Origin: Meconema thalassinum
Lineage: Eukaryota > Arthropoda > Insecta > Orthoptera > Tettigoniidae
Reading direction: 5' to 3'
NCBI GenBank assembly: GCA_946902985.2
Contig: OX336397.1
Location: 153,939,890-154,003,889 of the forward strand
DNA: 64,000 bases
Every line of letters starts with the position of its first letter. The first letter of the stretch is position 1. Positions 56,841-64,000 of the stretch are shown here, in pieces. The position numbers and the translations under genes were made by a program. The notes below the pieces were generated by a model, which had not been told where the DNA came from, did no database searches, and saw nothing but the letters and a program-made list of their open reading frames with translations.

Positions 56841-57794
56841 CAAAATAATTCACAAAGGGCCTAACGCCATACATGTTGAGAAAAAAATTATTTACCGTTA
56901 CCTGTTTATAATGTTTATGAAGCGTGGTGGTTGAGAGAGACGATACGGCTGGGTGTGTTTGTTTCAACGAACCTGTCGCTGACCACGGTGGCCGTGTTCA
57001 ATAGATCAATTGATATTTCGACGGGTCGATGTATGACAGAGCGAGAGTGCGTTTTCCTGATATTTTACCTTTGACGTGTAAACGGTGATGAAAACTTGGT
57101 TCTATGGTGGTCGAAGCGAGTACAGAAAACAAACTTACAGGAGGTGAAGGTCATTTGAGCTTATTGGAAGGCTCCGATCTGACTTGACAACAGGTGCAAT
57201 GGAAAAAATGACCAAGACGCTTGAAGGTGAAATAATCTGACCATTGTGCTGGCAGGGAAGTGCGAAAGGCATGCACACACATTTGTGAAACCACAGGCAC
57301 GCTAAACCAGTGACATCCTGTCTTGCTTCGTACGTGACAAAATGCAAGTCCATGTGAAATTTGATCTACCGCAGGTGTTCACCTTGGACGTTATCTGTCC
57401 ACGTGCATGATAACTGTTAACAAGTCACATCCTGTTTTGCTTCGTACGTGACAAAATGCAAGTTCAGGTGAAATTTGATCCGGCACAGGTGTTCGCCTGG
57501 GACGTTAGCTGTCCACGTGCACGATAAGAGAATGTTCAAAGCGTGGGAATCGCTGAATCAGTAAAAAGTATGATGCAACTTGTCGGAATGATGTCACAAC
57601 CAATAGAGAGGCAAGAGCTGCAAACAGCAGTGGTGGGAGGTGAAGGGAGGGAGAGGGGAGGGGGTGATGTATGAGAGAACACAGGAGGAAAGGGAAAGAC
57701 AAACATGTATGAACATGCATGAAGCGCGGAGCGCTGTATACATAGAGCTATAGGTGGTGTACAACATGTGTGAATAAATAAAAAGTACACAGGT
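56841..57794. other. Polinton left subterminal region with a 114-bp duplication
   Basis: GAGAGACGATAC and GACCACGGTGGCC (56936-56990) match relic 2. A direct duplication with a 114-bp shift starts at 57311 and 57425: TGACAAAATGCAAGT, GTGAAATTTGATC, CAGGTGTTC and CTGTCCACGTGCA. No convincing gene; a C-rich minus-strand frame at 57505-57720 overlaps the GGGAGGGAG tract and is low complexity. Confidence 0.6.
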
Positions 57795-58742
57795 TCACAC
57801 AACATGTAATTTATTGATCCAAGAATTAAACGTAGAGTTAAACCCTAACCATTTGACGTAGAGTTTATTTCCTTTTTGTTTCAACACTTTTTCCACAAGA
57901 TAATGCTGAGGAAATGCTGTTTTCTGAAGTTCATGGAGATAAAATCTACCTTTTATGGATTGATGGTTGAGGTCCTCGAGTAAATAGGTGACTGGAGTGT
58001 CCAAGTAGACTCGACGAATTCGAAATAGTTCAGTCCCCCACTGAGGCGTGTAGCCCTTATTGAAGGCAGACTTAAATTTGCTCACACGAACAAAATCCCC
58101 AATGTTCAGTCGGTGACGTTTAGGATCGGCTGTTTTTATGGGGTTAAACAGTTTATCCAATCGCTGAATATTTTTAGTTACGAGACGTGGCTTGGTCCCA
58201 ATCGTTCTATGGTTGGTGTCATTGTAACGTGACACTAGCTCAGGTAACATGTCCAACCAGCGATAACTGCCCTGAGCGGTAAACGCTTTCCACATATGGG
58301 ATTTCAATGTTCGGTTGAACCGCTCGACCACACTGGCTTTGAGATTGTTGTACGTGGTGTAATGGTGAATATCCTTAGATTTGAGAAAACTGGAGAAATC
58401 CTTGTTGAAAAATTCTTTCCCCTGGTCAGTTTGTAGCAGCTGAGGGTGACGTTGGGAGTGTTGAATAATATGTTGAAAGGCCTTGGTAACTAGTGGACCA
58501 GACTTGCGACGCACAGGTTCAACAAAGGCCATTTTGGAATAGACATCAATGACGGTCAACATATAGCGTACACCGTCGTTAACGCCAGCATAGGGTATCA
58601 TTTCAACCAAGTCAGCCTGCCAAAGTTCATCCACACCTCGTGAAATCACCTTGAGTCGTGGATAATGACGCCTAGCTGGGCGATGCAACTCGTGAGCAAT
58701 ACCCATTTTAATGGGTGAGGGCTTAAACAATAATTTTGGCAT
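57795..58742 (-). CDS. Polinton integrase with chromodomain
   Basis: Retrovirus-type integrase, which would insert the element into chromosomal DNA. From ATG 58742 it is 315 residues. The catalytic triad is visible: Asp44 (LWQADLVEM), Asp106 (LLQTDQGKEF) and Glu140 (ASVVERFNRTLK), a D-61-D-33-E spacing. A C-terminal chromodomain (about 281-315, YLVEKVLKQKG, YVKWLGFNSTFNSWI) would bind histone tails and steer insertion. No N-terminal HHCC zinc finger precedes the core. An upstream open extension to 58871 exists, but the ATG at 58742 overlaps the preceding gene by 20 bp and starts where the conserved part begins, so I chose it. Frame intact. Belongs to the F54H12.3-type transposon integrases. 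Confidence 0.93.
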   Translation of the reverse strand: MPKLLFKPSPIKMGIAHELHRPARRHYPRLKVISRGVDELWQADLVEMIPYAGVNDGVRYMLTVIDVYSKMAFVEPVRRKSGPLVTKAFQHIIQHSQRHPQLLQTDQGKEFFNKDFSSFLKSKDIHHYTTYNNLKASVVERFNRTLKSHMWKAFTAQGSYRWLDMLPELVSRYNDTNHRTIGTKPRLVTKNIQRLDKLFNPIKTADPKRHRLNIGDFVRVSKFKSAFNKGYTPQWGTELFRIRRVYLDTPVTYLLEDLNHQSIKGRFYLHELQKTAFPQHYLVEKVLKQKGNKLYVKWLGFNSTFNSWINKLHVV

Positions 58743-59733
58743 TTCGAAGTTCTTGTTCAATTTCTTGAATTTCCCAATCGTGACCGGTGTGGCCAGCTTG
58801 ACGTGAGGCATGCAACAACTGTAGCCGCTGGACGAGCTTATTGGGATTGTGCCAGTAGGTAACATCCACAAGGGGTTTTAATGGTTTAAATGTCACTCCC
58901 GAAGCGGATGCTTTACGACGAGTACTTTGACTGGTGGGAAACATTTTTGCAATGATGGTTTTATATTTTTGAGATATATTGGCATTCACTTGTTGCGTGG
59001 GATCATACTGTCTTTTGTGGGCATGGGTATCCAATAAAATGGATTTATATTTGTCAAGATCCTCTGACGTATAATCATGGGAAGAGGGGGTCCGAGAAAA
59101 GAGCAGCTTTAACAGTCCTGGCGTTAATTTATAGTTGATGTTTTTAATGACAGCTTTAGTACGAGCAAATTTAATGGATGAATCGCCAATTTTAAAACTA
59201 TCATCCTCATAGCGAACACCATACGTGGTATCTGTGTTTCCAATAAATAGATCGGTGAAATAGGGTTCCAATGTTGATCCATAATATTTTATTAAAATGG
59301 TTTTCAGTTGAGCTTTATGTTGAGGGGTGGCCAAGAGTTGTGAAAACGGAGACGCTCTGGAAGGGCAAGGTGTTTCGACCATGGCCATGGATTTCTTTTT
59401 TCTCAAAAACTCTGCAAGGGGTGCGGCCTTTTTTTGAGGCGTAAACACTTGTTCCTCCTCATTCTCAACTTCACTAACACTAGTCAAATCTTCCTGTTCC
59501 TCTTCCTCTTCCTCAGGGTCCTCGTGCAGCGTCTGCGTGGCTTGTGAAACGGTGGGTAGCGTTTCAGATGGCTTGAAAGAGGGTTTCAACATGGCTTTTA
59601 GTGGAGGTGCTAAATGTTGCTGAATAAACAAAGCATGATTTGCACGTGATTGTTTCAATTGACGAAACTTTTGGCGAATAGTATTTTTTGCTCTAATAAT
59701 ATGCTTTTTCAATTGACTCTCTGCTAACGCCAT
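58723..59733 (-). CDS. Polinton-conserved protein of unknown function
   Basis: 336 residues from ATG 59733. The N-terminus is basic and helical (LKKHIIRAKNTIRQKFRQLK), residues 71-94 are strongly acidic (EDPEEEEEEQED and onward), and the C-terminus (289-336) has 'TYWHNPNKLVQRLQLLHASR', 'AGHTGHDWEIQEIEQELRNA', a block I have met in proteins encoded beside integrases in arthropod Polintons. A role in replication, packaging or integration is possible; I cannot assign one. The gene lies between the ATPase (41 bp upstream) and integrase (20-bp overlap), so it is probably transcribed with them. Frame intact. Confidence 0.85.
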   Translation of the reverse strand: MALAESQLKKHIIRAKNTIRQKFRQLKQSRANHALFIQQHLAPPLKAMLKPSFKPSETLPTVSQATQTLHEDPEEEEEEQEDLTSVSEVENEEEQVFTPQKKAAPLAEFLRKKKSMAMVETPCPSRASPFSQLLATPQHKAQLKTILIKYYGSTLEPYFTDLFIGNTDTTYGVRYEDDSFKIGDSSIKFARTKAVIKNINYKLTPGLLKLLFSRTPSSHDYTSEDLDKYKSILLDTHAHKRQYDPTQQVNANISQKYKTIIAKMFPTSQSTRRKASASGVTFKPLKPLVDVTYWHNPNKLVQRLQLLHASRQAGHTGHDWEIQEIEQELRNAKIIV

Positions 59734-59774
59734 GGTGTCTTGACAAATGACTTGATGGGGAATGAGACAGGGCC

Positions 59775-60473
59775 TTAAATAGCAATAAAATGATCAAACC
59801 CTAAGCGATACCGTCCTTGGTTGAGTTCACTTTGTTTGTCAATCACTAAACAGGCATGACGTTGACTGTTCCAGCACTTGGCACACAATTCTGTAAACAT
59901 TTGAAAGGTCATATCCGGATTCACATGTTCATTATAAATGTGACGACTGTTCCTCTCGTCCTGACGAAATAAAACAATGACATTGGCATTGTCACGAATC
60001 AACTGTTTGGACATTTTTGAATACGTTTGTCCAAGATAGAAGCAATCGATATGTTTGTGACGACCCATGCTGAAATAGCTTTGAATGATGCCTTGACGTT
60101 CAGTGGATACATCATCGAAAATCATGAGTGAATCAGGCTTTACCTCATCCGGTGAAATCACATTTTCTTGCATGGAAAATGTAAAATAACCCATATTCTC
60201 TTTTTGTAATCCAGACATGACTTGATCCAGAAACACGTAGAGGGGTTGGTAGAGAGATTTTGCAAAAATATAAATATTTTGAAAACGCAGACCATTGGGC
60301 GCTGTAATGAGCGTTAGCAAAAGATTAGTCTTTCCACAGCCGGAAGGCCCCACAATGATGCAGCGAATGGAAGATGGAAACAGTGAACCATGGCGTTGTT
60401 CACGTGATGTGGGACAGAGATGGGAAACCATGTCCCCCACGGGGAATGACTCTTGCTGCTTAATAATCTTCAT
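59775..60473 (-). CDS. Polinton genome-packaging ATPase (FtsK/HerA, A32-like)
   Basis: 232 residues from ATG 60473. Walker A is GPSGCGKT at 42-49, Walker B is LMIFDD at 116-121, and a sensor-like block follows (FYLGQTYSKMSKQLIRDNAN) with 'VIVLFRQD'. This is the small P-loop packaging ATPase of Polintons and related dsDNA viruses, which translocates DNA into the capsid. All diagnostic residues are present and the frame is intact. It is the first gene of the minus-strand block, starting 93 bp from the divergent fibre gene. Confidence 0.93.
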   Translation of the reverse strand: MKIIKQQESFPVGDMVSHLCPTSREQRHGSLFPSSIRCIIVGPSGCGKTNLLLTLITAPNGLRFQNIYIFAKSLYQPLYVFLDQVMSGLQKENMGYFTFSMQENVISPDEVKPDSLMIFDDVSTERQGIIQSYFSMGRHKHIDCFYLGQTYSKMSKQLIRDNANVIVLFRQDERNSRHIYNEHVNPDMTFQMFTELCAKCWNSQRHACLVIDKQSELNQGRYRLGFDHFIAI

Positions 60474-60565
60474 GTCAACTAAGGCTTAGACAGGCTAGCC
60501 GGCTGTCTATATACAGGACACCGAGCCTTGTCATAGAAACAGTAGACTGGTACTACAGGTTGACG
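60474..60565. promoter_or_regulatory. Candidate divergent promoter
   Basis: The 92-bp gap between the ATPase start (minus) and the fibre start (plus) contains TATATA at 60508-60513, near-symmetric (TCTATATACA), about 35 bp from the ATPase ATG and 53 bp from the fibre ATG. It could serve both blocks. Inferred from position and TATA-like sequence only. Confidence 0.4.
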
Positions 60566-61285
60566 ATGGATGTCTTTGGACGTGCGTTGATGGCCAAAGG
60601 TAGGCCTGTCCCCATACATGATCCTAAACAGGAAACAGATCCTGCTAATAAACACTATGTGGATAGGTCAGTAGTGCCACGCACAAAACAGGGAGATTAT
60701 GACTTTAAGGGAAAGCGGTTAACCCATGTAAAACATCCTCAAGTGTCTACAGACGTTACTACGAAAAAGTATGTGGATAACAAAGTGTATGAGTTTTATG
60801 ACAAAGTGCCCCAGCTTACTGTGAATGGCTATAGCGCTAATCACCATCGGATTATTCACGTGGAAGACCCACAAGACGAAGACGATGTCTGTACCAAGCG
60901 TTACGTGACCCATGAAATGAAAAGGCTTTATAAATTTATCCCATGTGTATTTTTAGTGTATCTGACAAATGATAAACCTGTGAATGACAGAAACCATTTA
61001 CCGCTAGTCCATGATCAGCACTCGACCTATGTGCTTGCTTCGGGTTTAAGCCACTATCGATTACACTATGATGGAACCATTCACATCAAATATGCCATAC
61101 CTGATGAGAACCATTTACAAATAAAGATAAATGGTCATAGGATGTTGATCCATAACCATGAAATGGTCAATGCAGGGGACGAATTATCCTTTCACCTCAT
61201 GTTGACATGGGATGAAAAGCAAGCGGGAAAAACCATAAACGACTTCCCACTTTATGTGGAATTGGAATATACAGCCATGAAATAA
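60566..61285 (+). CDS. Polinton fibre/spike-like protein
   Basis: 239 residues from ATG 60566 (an upstream TTG is not a likely start). The N-terminal 120 residues hold three spaced copies of a 'D-P/V-x-(N/T)-K-(x)-YVD' motif: DPANKHYVD (25-33), DVTTKKYVD (63-71), DVCTKRYVT (107-115), about 40 residues apart. Similar repeats form triple-stranded shafts of phage tail fibres and capsid fibres. The C-terminal half is beta-rich and ends 'FPLYVELEYTAMK', a candidate receptor-binding head. Function by analogy: trimeric fibre attached to the capsid vertex. Frame intact; no signal peptide or membrane segment. Confidence 0.7.
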   Translation: MDVFGRALMAKGRPVPIHDPKQETDPANKHYVDRSVVPRTKQGDYDFKGKRLTHVKHPQVSTDVTTKKYVDNKVYEFYDKVPQLTVNGYSANHHRIIHVEDPQDEDDVCTKRYVTHEMKRLYKFIPCVFLVYLTNDKPVNDRNHLPLVHDQHSTYVLASGLSHYRLHYDGTIHIKYAIPDENHLQIKINGHRMLIHNHEMVNAGDELSFHLMLTWDEKQAGKTINDFPLYVELEYTAMK

Positions 61286-61344
61286 CCATCTGACGTTAGT
61301 TGTGATTTAAACTTTCTTGTGAAAGGTTGTTGGTCATTATCATC

Positions 61345-61811
61345 ATGGTGAAACAAAGGTATGTGGTGAGAAAGACTAAAGACTGGCAAAGCCAGGGTTT
61401 TCAACATTCGAGGACAAGCCCTTGCGAAAGAAAAAAAGAAAAAATAATGTATTGACCATAAGGAAAGCCCTTCGAGCAGCACAGAGACATGTTATTCCAA
61501 AACGTCGGCGACAGGTTTCAAACCAAGGGCGAGTGATTCCCGTCCCCAAACGAGCGGGATTTTTACCTGCATTATTTGCCGGTTTGGCTGCTCTGGGCTC
61601 ACTTTTGGGCGGTGCCAGTGCAGTGGCGAAAACCATTAAAGCCGCGCAGCAGGGCAAGCAACAACTCAAAGAAAGTCAGCGACACAATGAAACGATGGAA
61701 GCGATTGCCATGGGGGCTAGAAATCCCAATTTAAAGCCAGCCTTTTATCAACAAGGATTTGGGATTTCACCATTTCGAAATATAAAAATAAAAAAATTAC
61801 CTCAGCCATAG
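61345..61811 (+). pseudogene. Small basic protein with a Gly/Ala-rich hydrophobic segment
   Basis: The open frame to 61811 begins without ATG (TTG at 61422, open back to 61380). An ATG at 61345 starts a short basic peptide (MVKQRYVVRK) in a different frame, so a frameshift near 61380 probably separates the real start from the body. The body has a very basic N-terminus (RKKKRKNN, KRRRQ), then 'GFLPALFAGLAALGSLLGG' (about 46-64), a membrane-active or amphipathic helix, and a Gln/Glu-rich tail. The composition resembles small core or membrane-lytic minor proteins encoded by adenovirus-like elements. Function is inferred by analogy. Confidence 0.6.
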
Positions 61812-62149
61812 CGAGACATGCCCTGACGCATCAACAAGTGGAAAGCTATGCTAAACAACTAAAGCTTTCTCATTTTCGAGGTGTGTTTATGCGAAACCAA
61901 TTACCCCCACGACCCTGGAAACAGGAATGTGCTGTTGTCAATTTGGATGATCACCGAGGACCAGGGACGCATTAAGTAGCTTATGTCAAAGAGGGATCCA
62001 CTGTATGGTACTTTGACAGTTTTGGGAATTTGCCCCCGCCCATGGAACTAGTAACCTATTTTGGAAACAGGATCAAGATATATTATAATGTGAAACGTGA
62101 GCAAACGTTTAACAGCCAACAGTGTGGACGTTTGTGTTTAATTTTTTGA
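61808..62149 (+). pseudogene. Adenain-like cysteine protease, broken
   Basis: One frame of about 113 codons shows the capsid-maturation protease: 'ALTHQQVESYAKQL', 'FRGVFMRNQLPPRPW', 'ECAVVNLDDHRGPGTH' (catalytic His), 'VWYFDSFGNLPPP' (catalytic Asp) and 'NSQQCGRLCLIF' (catalytic Cys). A TAA at 61973-61975 follows the His directly, and the frame begins with ATA at 61808 instead of ATG. Both lesions suggest the gene is dead in this copy. It lies between the small basic protein (4-bp overlap) and the penton gene (34 bp), the normal neighbourhood of structural genes. Length otherwise fits the family. Confidence 0.85.
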
Positions 62150-62183
62150 TATAAGACGCAGCATAAGCTAAAACGCCACCAGT

Positions 62184-62906
62184 ATGTCGGCAGAAAGTAA
62201 AACGTTTACACTGCATGGACGTGGACCTGAAGTCAGCCTAGACTTTTACCCGCCTATCGAATTGAGTGAAAAACCCTATGGTTTAGGACTTGTTTCTCTT
62301 GAAACGTACAATCGAATATACAACATACGTGAAAATGTGAACAACAAGTTTTACTATGATGATTCTGTGCTCACCTTGAACTCTGGTGGATACACGATCG
62401 ATAATATTTATGAACACATTTATGTGGTGTTGATCAATCAATATGGTTTAAAGTCATTTCTCGACGGAACGCACAAGTTTGAACTTGTAGGCAATACTAA
62501 CACTCATCGCTGCAGTATTTTCTCCTCATTCAACATTGACTTTAAAACACACCCCGATTCCATTGGTCCATTACTAGGATTTAAACCACGTGTGTTGGAG
62601 CCCAACAAAAAACATGAATCAGACCATGAAGTGAAATTCATTGAGGACCATCATGTGTCGGTGACGTGTAATATTATTAGCCAAGTGTACACCAATCAAG
62701 AACCATCGCATTCACTTTATGACTTTATTGTGACATCGCCCAATGGCTATATTATTCGTGAAAACCCTCCAGTAGTGCTTTTTCATGCTGTGGCTGTCGA
62801 TAGTATTAGTAATATAACATTAAGACTGATCAATAGAGATCAACCACTCATTGATCTAGATTCTACCACACCAGTGACTTACAAGTTGGTGCTAAAGCCA
62901 CAATGA
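62184..62906 (+). CDS. Polinton minor capsid (penton-like) protein
   Basis: 240 residues from ATG 62184. The sequence is beta-rich, with 'FTLHGRGPEVSLDFYPPIEL', 'YGLGLVSLETYNRIYNI', 'IGPLLGFKPRVLE' and 'VVLFHAVAVDSISNITLRL' blocks found in the single-jelly-roll minor capsid protein encoded just before the major capsid in Polintons. It would form pentameric capsid vertices. Frame intact. Its TGA overlaps the ATG of the next short frame (ATGA). Confidence 0.82.
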   Translation: MSAESKTFTLHGRGPEVSLDFYPPIELSEKPYGLGLVSLETYNRIYNIRENVNNKFYYDDSVLTLNSGGYTIDNIYEHIYVVLINQYGLKSFLDGTHKFELVGNTNTHRCSIFSSFNIDFKTHPDSIGPLLGFKPRVLEPNKKHESDHEVKFIEDHHVSVTCNIISQVYTNQEPSHSLYDFIVTSPNGYIIRENPPVVLFHAVAVDSISNITLRLINRDQPLIDLDSTTPVTYKLVLKPQ

Positions 62907-63091
62907 AGTTTTTGTATAAAGCAACTACACCGTCTAGGAATGGTGTTAGTTGTTTGCCACGTGAATACACGTTAACATCTCAAGGCAAGCAGATTTTACA
63001 GCATTTGGGTTACCACGTCAATCCTCATAATGAATTCTATCCTAGAGATAGCGAACCGCATCGAGGAGCAACCAGGAGTGGTAAGAATTGA
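62903..63091 (+). CDS. Small overlapping ORF before the capsid gene
   Basis: 62 residues, starting with the ATG in the ATGA overlap with the penton stop and overlapping the first 60 bases of the capsid gene. No recognised domain; includes 'LPREYTLTSQGKQILQHLGY'. It may be a real small virion gene or a chance frame; the translational-coupling-like overlap is the only support. Confidence 0.35.
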   Translation: MKFLYKATTPSRNGVSCLPREYTLTSQGKQILQHLGYHVNPHNEFYPRDSEPHRGATRSGKN

Positions 63092-64000
63092 TCTCCATTC
63101 CTATCAAGCTCAAACACCTGGACTCAATAACAATGATGAAATTCAATTTGTTATCAACAACCAAGATATTTACACCCTACCGCATGAAAGTGTCATTCAG
63201 ATTGAAGGTCGGCTCACCAAAGCCGATGGCTCTACACCCACCACATCCAAGTTGGCCAACCATGGTTTGGCCTTTCTGTTTTCTGAAGTGCGGTATGTCA
63301 TTAACGATATCGTGGTGGATAGCACTCGAAATGTGGGCATTTCCAGTGTCATGAAACTATACCCCTCTTATAGTGAGGAAGAAGGTAAAACACTTTGCAT
63401 GGCAGGTTGGTGTCCTGACTCGACCAATGACTGGATGGTACACACCGATGGGACCTTTACTGGATATTTACCTCTTAAACTGATTTTAGGCTTTGCCGAA
63501 GATCACCAACGCATTGTGGTCAACGCAAGGCAAGTGCTTTACCTAGTGAGAGACAGGAGTGATAATAATGCACTCAAGGGAGCCGACAATGCCCCCATCG
63601 ATTCAAAAATTCAACTACAACGCTTGCTATGGAAAGTTCCCCATGTGTCCCTTGAAGATAGCAAAAAACTGGACATACTCAAGATGGTAAAGAGAGATAT
63701 GCCTCTACCCATGGAATTTAGAAGCTGGGCACTCCATGAGTATCCACTATTGCCCACCACCAACACACACAGTTGGTCTGTAAAAACAGCTCGCTATACA
63801 GAGAGACCTCTCTACCTGATTGTGGGTTTTCAAACGAATCGCAAGTATCAACAAACCAAAGATGCCACGCAATTTGATCACCTGCAATTGAGAAATGCAC
63901 GTCTTTTCCTCAACGGAGCTGTGTTTCCCTATGAAGGACTGGATTTGGATTTTTCAAAAAATAAATTTGGCCCCCTGTACGACTTGTTTTCTAAATTTCG
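63030..64000 (+). CDS. Polinton major capsid protein (double jelly-roll), cut by window end
   Basis: From ATG 63030 the frame is open without a stop to the last base (323 codons). It begins 'MNSILEIANRIEEQPGVVRI' and shows beta-rich blocks 'NDEIQFVINNQDIYTLPHES', 'LFSEVRYVINDIVVDSTRN', 'MKLYPSYSEEEGKTLCMAGW', 'RPLYLIVGFQTNR' and 'RNARLFLNGAVFPYE'. These are features of the F54H12.2-type capsid proteins of Polintons, the hexameric shell subunit. The frame has no disruption in the visible part, unlike the upstream protease. Its C-terminal half lies outside the window. The start was chosen as the first ATG at the conserved N-terminus, 124 bp after the penton stop. Confidence 0.92.
   Translation, partial: MNSILEIANRIEEQPGVVRIDLHSYQAQTPGLNNNDEIQFVINNQDIYTLPHESVIQIEGRLTKADGSTPTTSKLANHGLAFLFSEVRYVINDIVVDSTRNVGISSVMKLYPSYSEEEGKTLCMAGWCPDSTNDWMVHTDGTFTGYLPLKLILGFAEDHQRIVVNARQVLYLVRDRSDNNALKGADNAPIDSKIQLQRLLWKVPHVSLEDSKKLDILKMVKRDMPLPMEFRSWALHEYPLLPTTNTHSWSVKTARYTERPLYLIVGFQTNRKYQQTKDATQFDHLQLRNARLFLNGAVFPYEGLDLDFSKNKFGPLYDLFSKF

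Noticed and set aside
57505..57805. Pro/Ser/Leu-rich minus-strand frames left of the integrase
   Set aside because: They are the antisense of a GGGAGGGAG tract; low complexity and no motif.
58742..58871. Longer integrase start at 58871
   Set aside because: The first 43 codons of that frame overlap the conserved C-terminus of the upstream gene and lack integrase features; the ATG at 58742 is better placed.

Overview
The window is non-coding-rich eukaryotic DNA, most likely from an insect with a large repeat-rich genome. This rests on its interspersed-element content: a tRNA-derived SINE, RTE-like and Jockey/CR1-like LINE pieces, hAT, mariner, Helitron and Helentron-like elements, a Penelope-like insertion and Polinton/Maverick elements. 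Short spliced exons with GTAAGT donors also appear. I see no bacterial operon structure, rRNA gene, functional tRNA gene or CRISPR array. I would guess a polyneopteran (orthopteroid) insect but cannot prove the order.

Layout. 1-1 kb: 3' end of a Helentron-like tandem-repeat element. 1.09-2.0 kb: decayed Polinton relic (integrase piece, then capsid piece). 2.66-2.94 kb: 32-bp minisatellite. 7.7-9.4 kb: an RTE-like LINE tail split by a hAT element. 9.95-11.2 kb: two LINE fragments, one inside the other. 11.6-13.9 kb: the start of a spliced gene on the minus strand (two short exons with consensus SUMOylation motifs), an 88-bp minisatellite downstream of exon 2, and a Penelope-like insertion with hammerhead-ribozyme motifs in intron 1. 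14.35-15.26 kb: LINE and SINE. 15.3-17.9 kb: a hAT element carrying a Helentron-like element. 18.0-22.3 kb: a Helentron-like element split by two tandem Helitrons. 25.3-28.9 kb: a second Helentron-like family with 293-bp units, split by a LINE. 31.7-33.2 and 38.6-41.9 kb: more Helentron-like copies, one hit by a mariner. 34-38.2 kb: a second Polinton relic with a phospholipase A2-like piece and a Mutator-like transposase fragment. 41.9-44.1 kb: RTE-like LINE. 44.3-44.9 kb: small hAT. 46.6-48.5 kb: an inverted paralogue of the 11.6-13.9 kb gene start. 48.5-49.8 kb: Helitron on the minus strand. 54.3-55.7 kb: long coiled-coil, gag-like reading frame. 55.7-64 kb: the largest Polinton, running off the right edge.

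The Polinton at 57.8-64 kb is the only nearly complete gene set. A minus-strand block holds a packaging ATPase, a conserved protein of unknown function and a chromodomain integrase. A plus-strand block holds a fibre-like protein, a small basic membrane-active-like protein, an adenain-like protease, a penton-like minor capsid protein and the double-jelly-roll major capsid protein. A short divergent promoter region with a TATATA box separates the blocks. The protease has an in-frame stop and no ATG, and the small basic protein has no ATG in frame, so this copy is probably not autonomous. DNA polymerase B is not in the window and would be expected past the right edge.

Three threads deserve attention: the Helentron-like families, whose terminal inverted repeats co-vary and whose 290-bp-class arrays carry many YY1/Pho-like motifs; the inverted duplication of a gene start with an 88-bp minisatellite that has replaced part of exon 2 in one copy; and three independent Polinton loci of very different decay in 64 kb.
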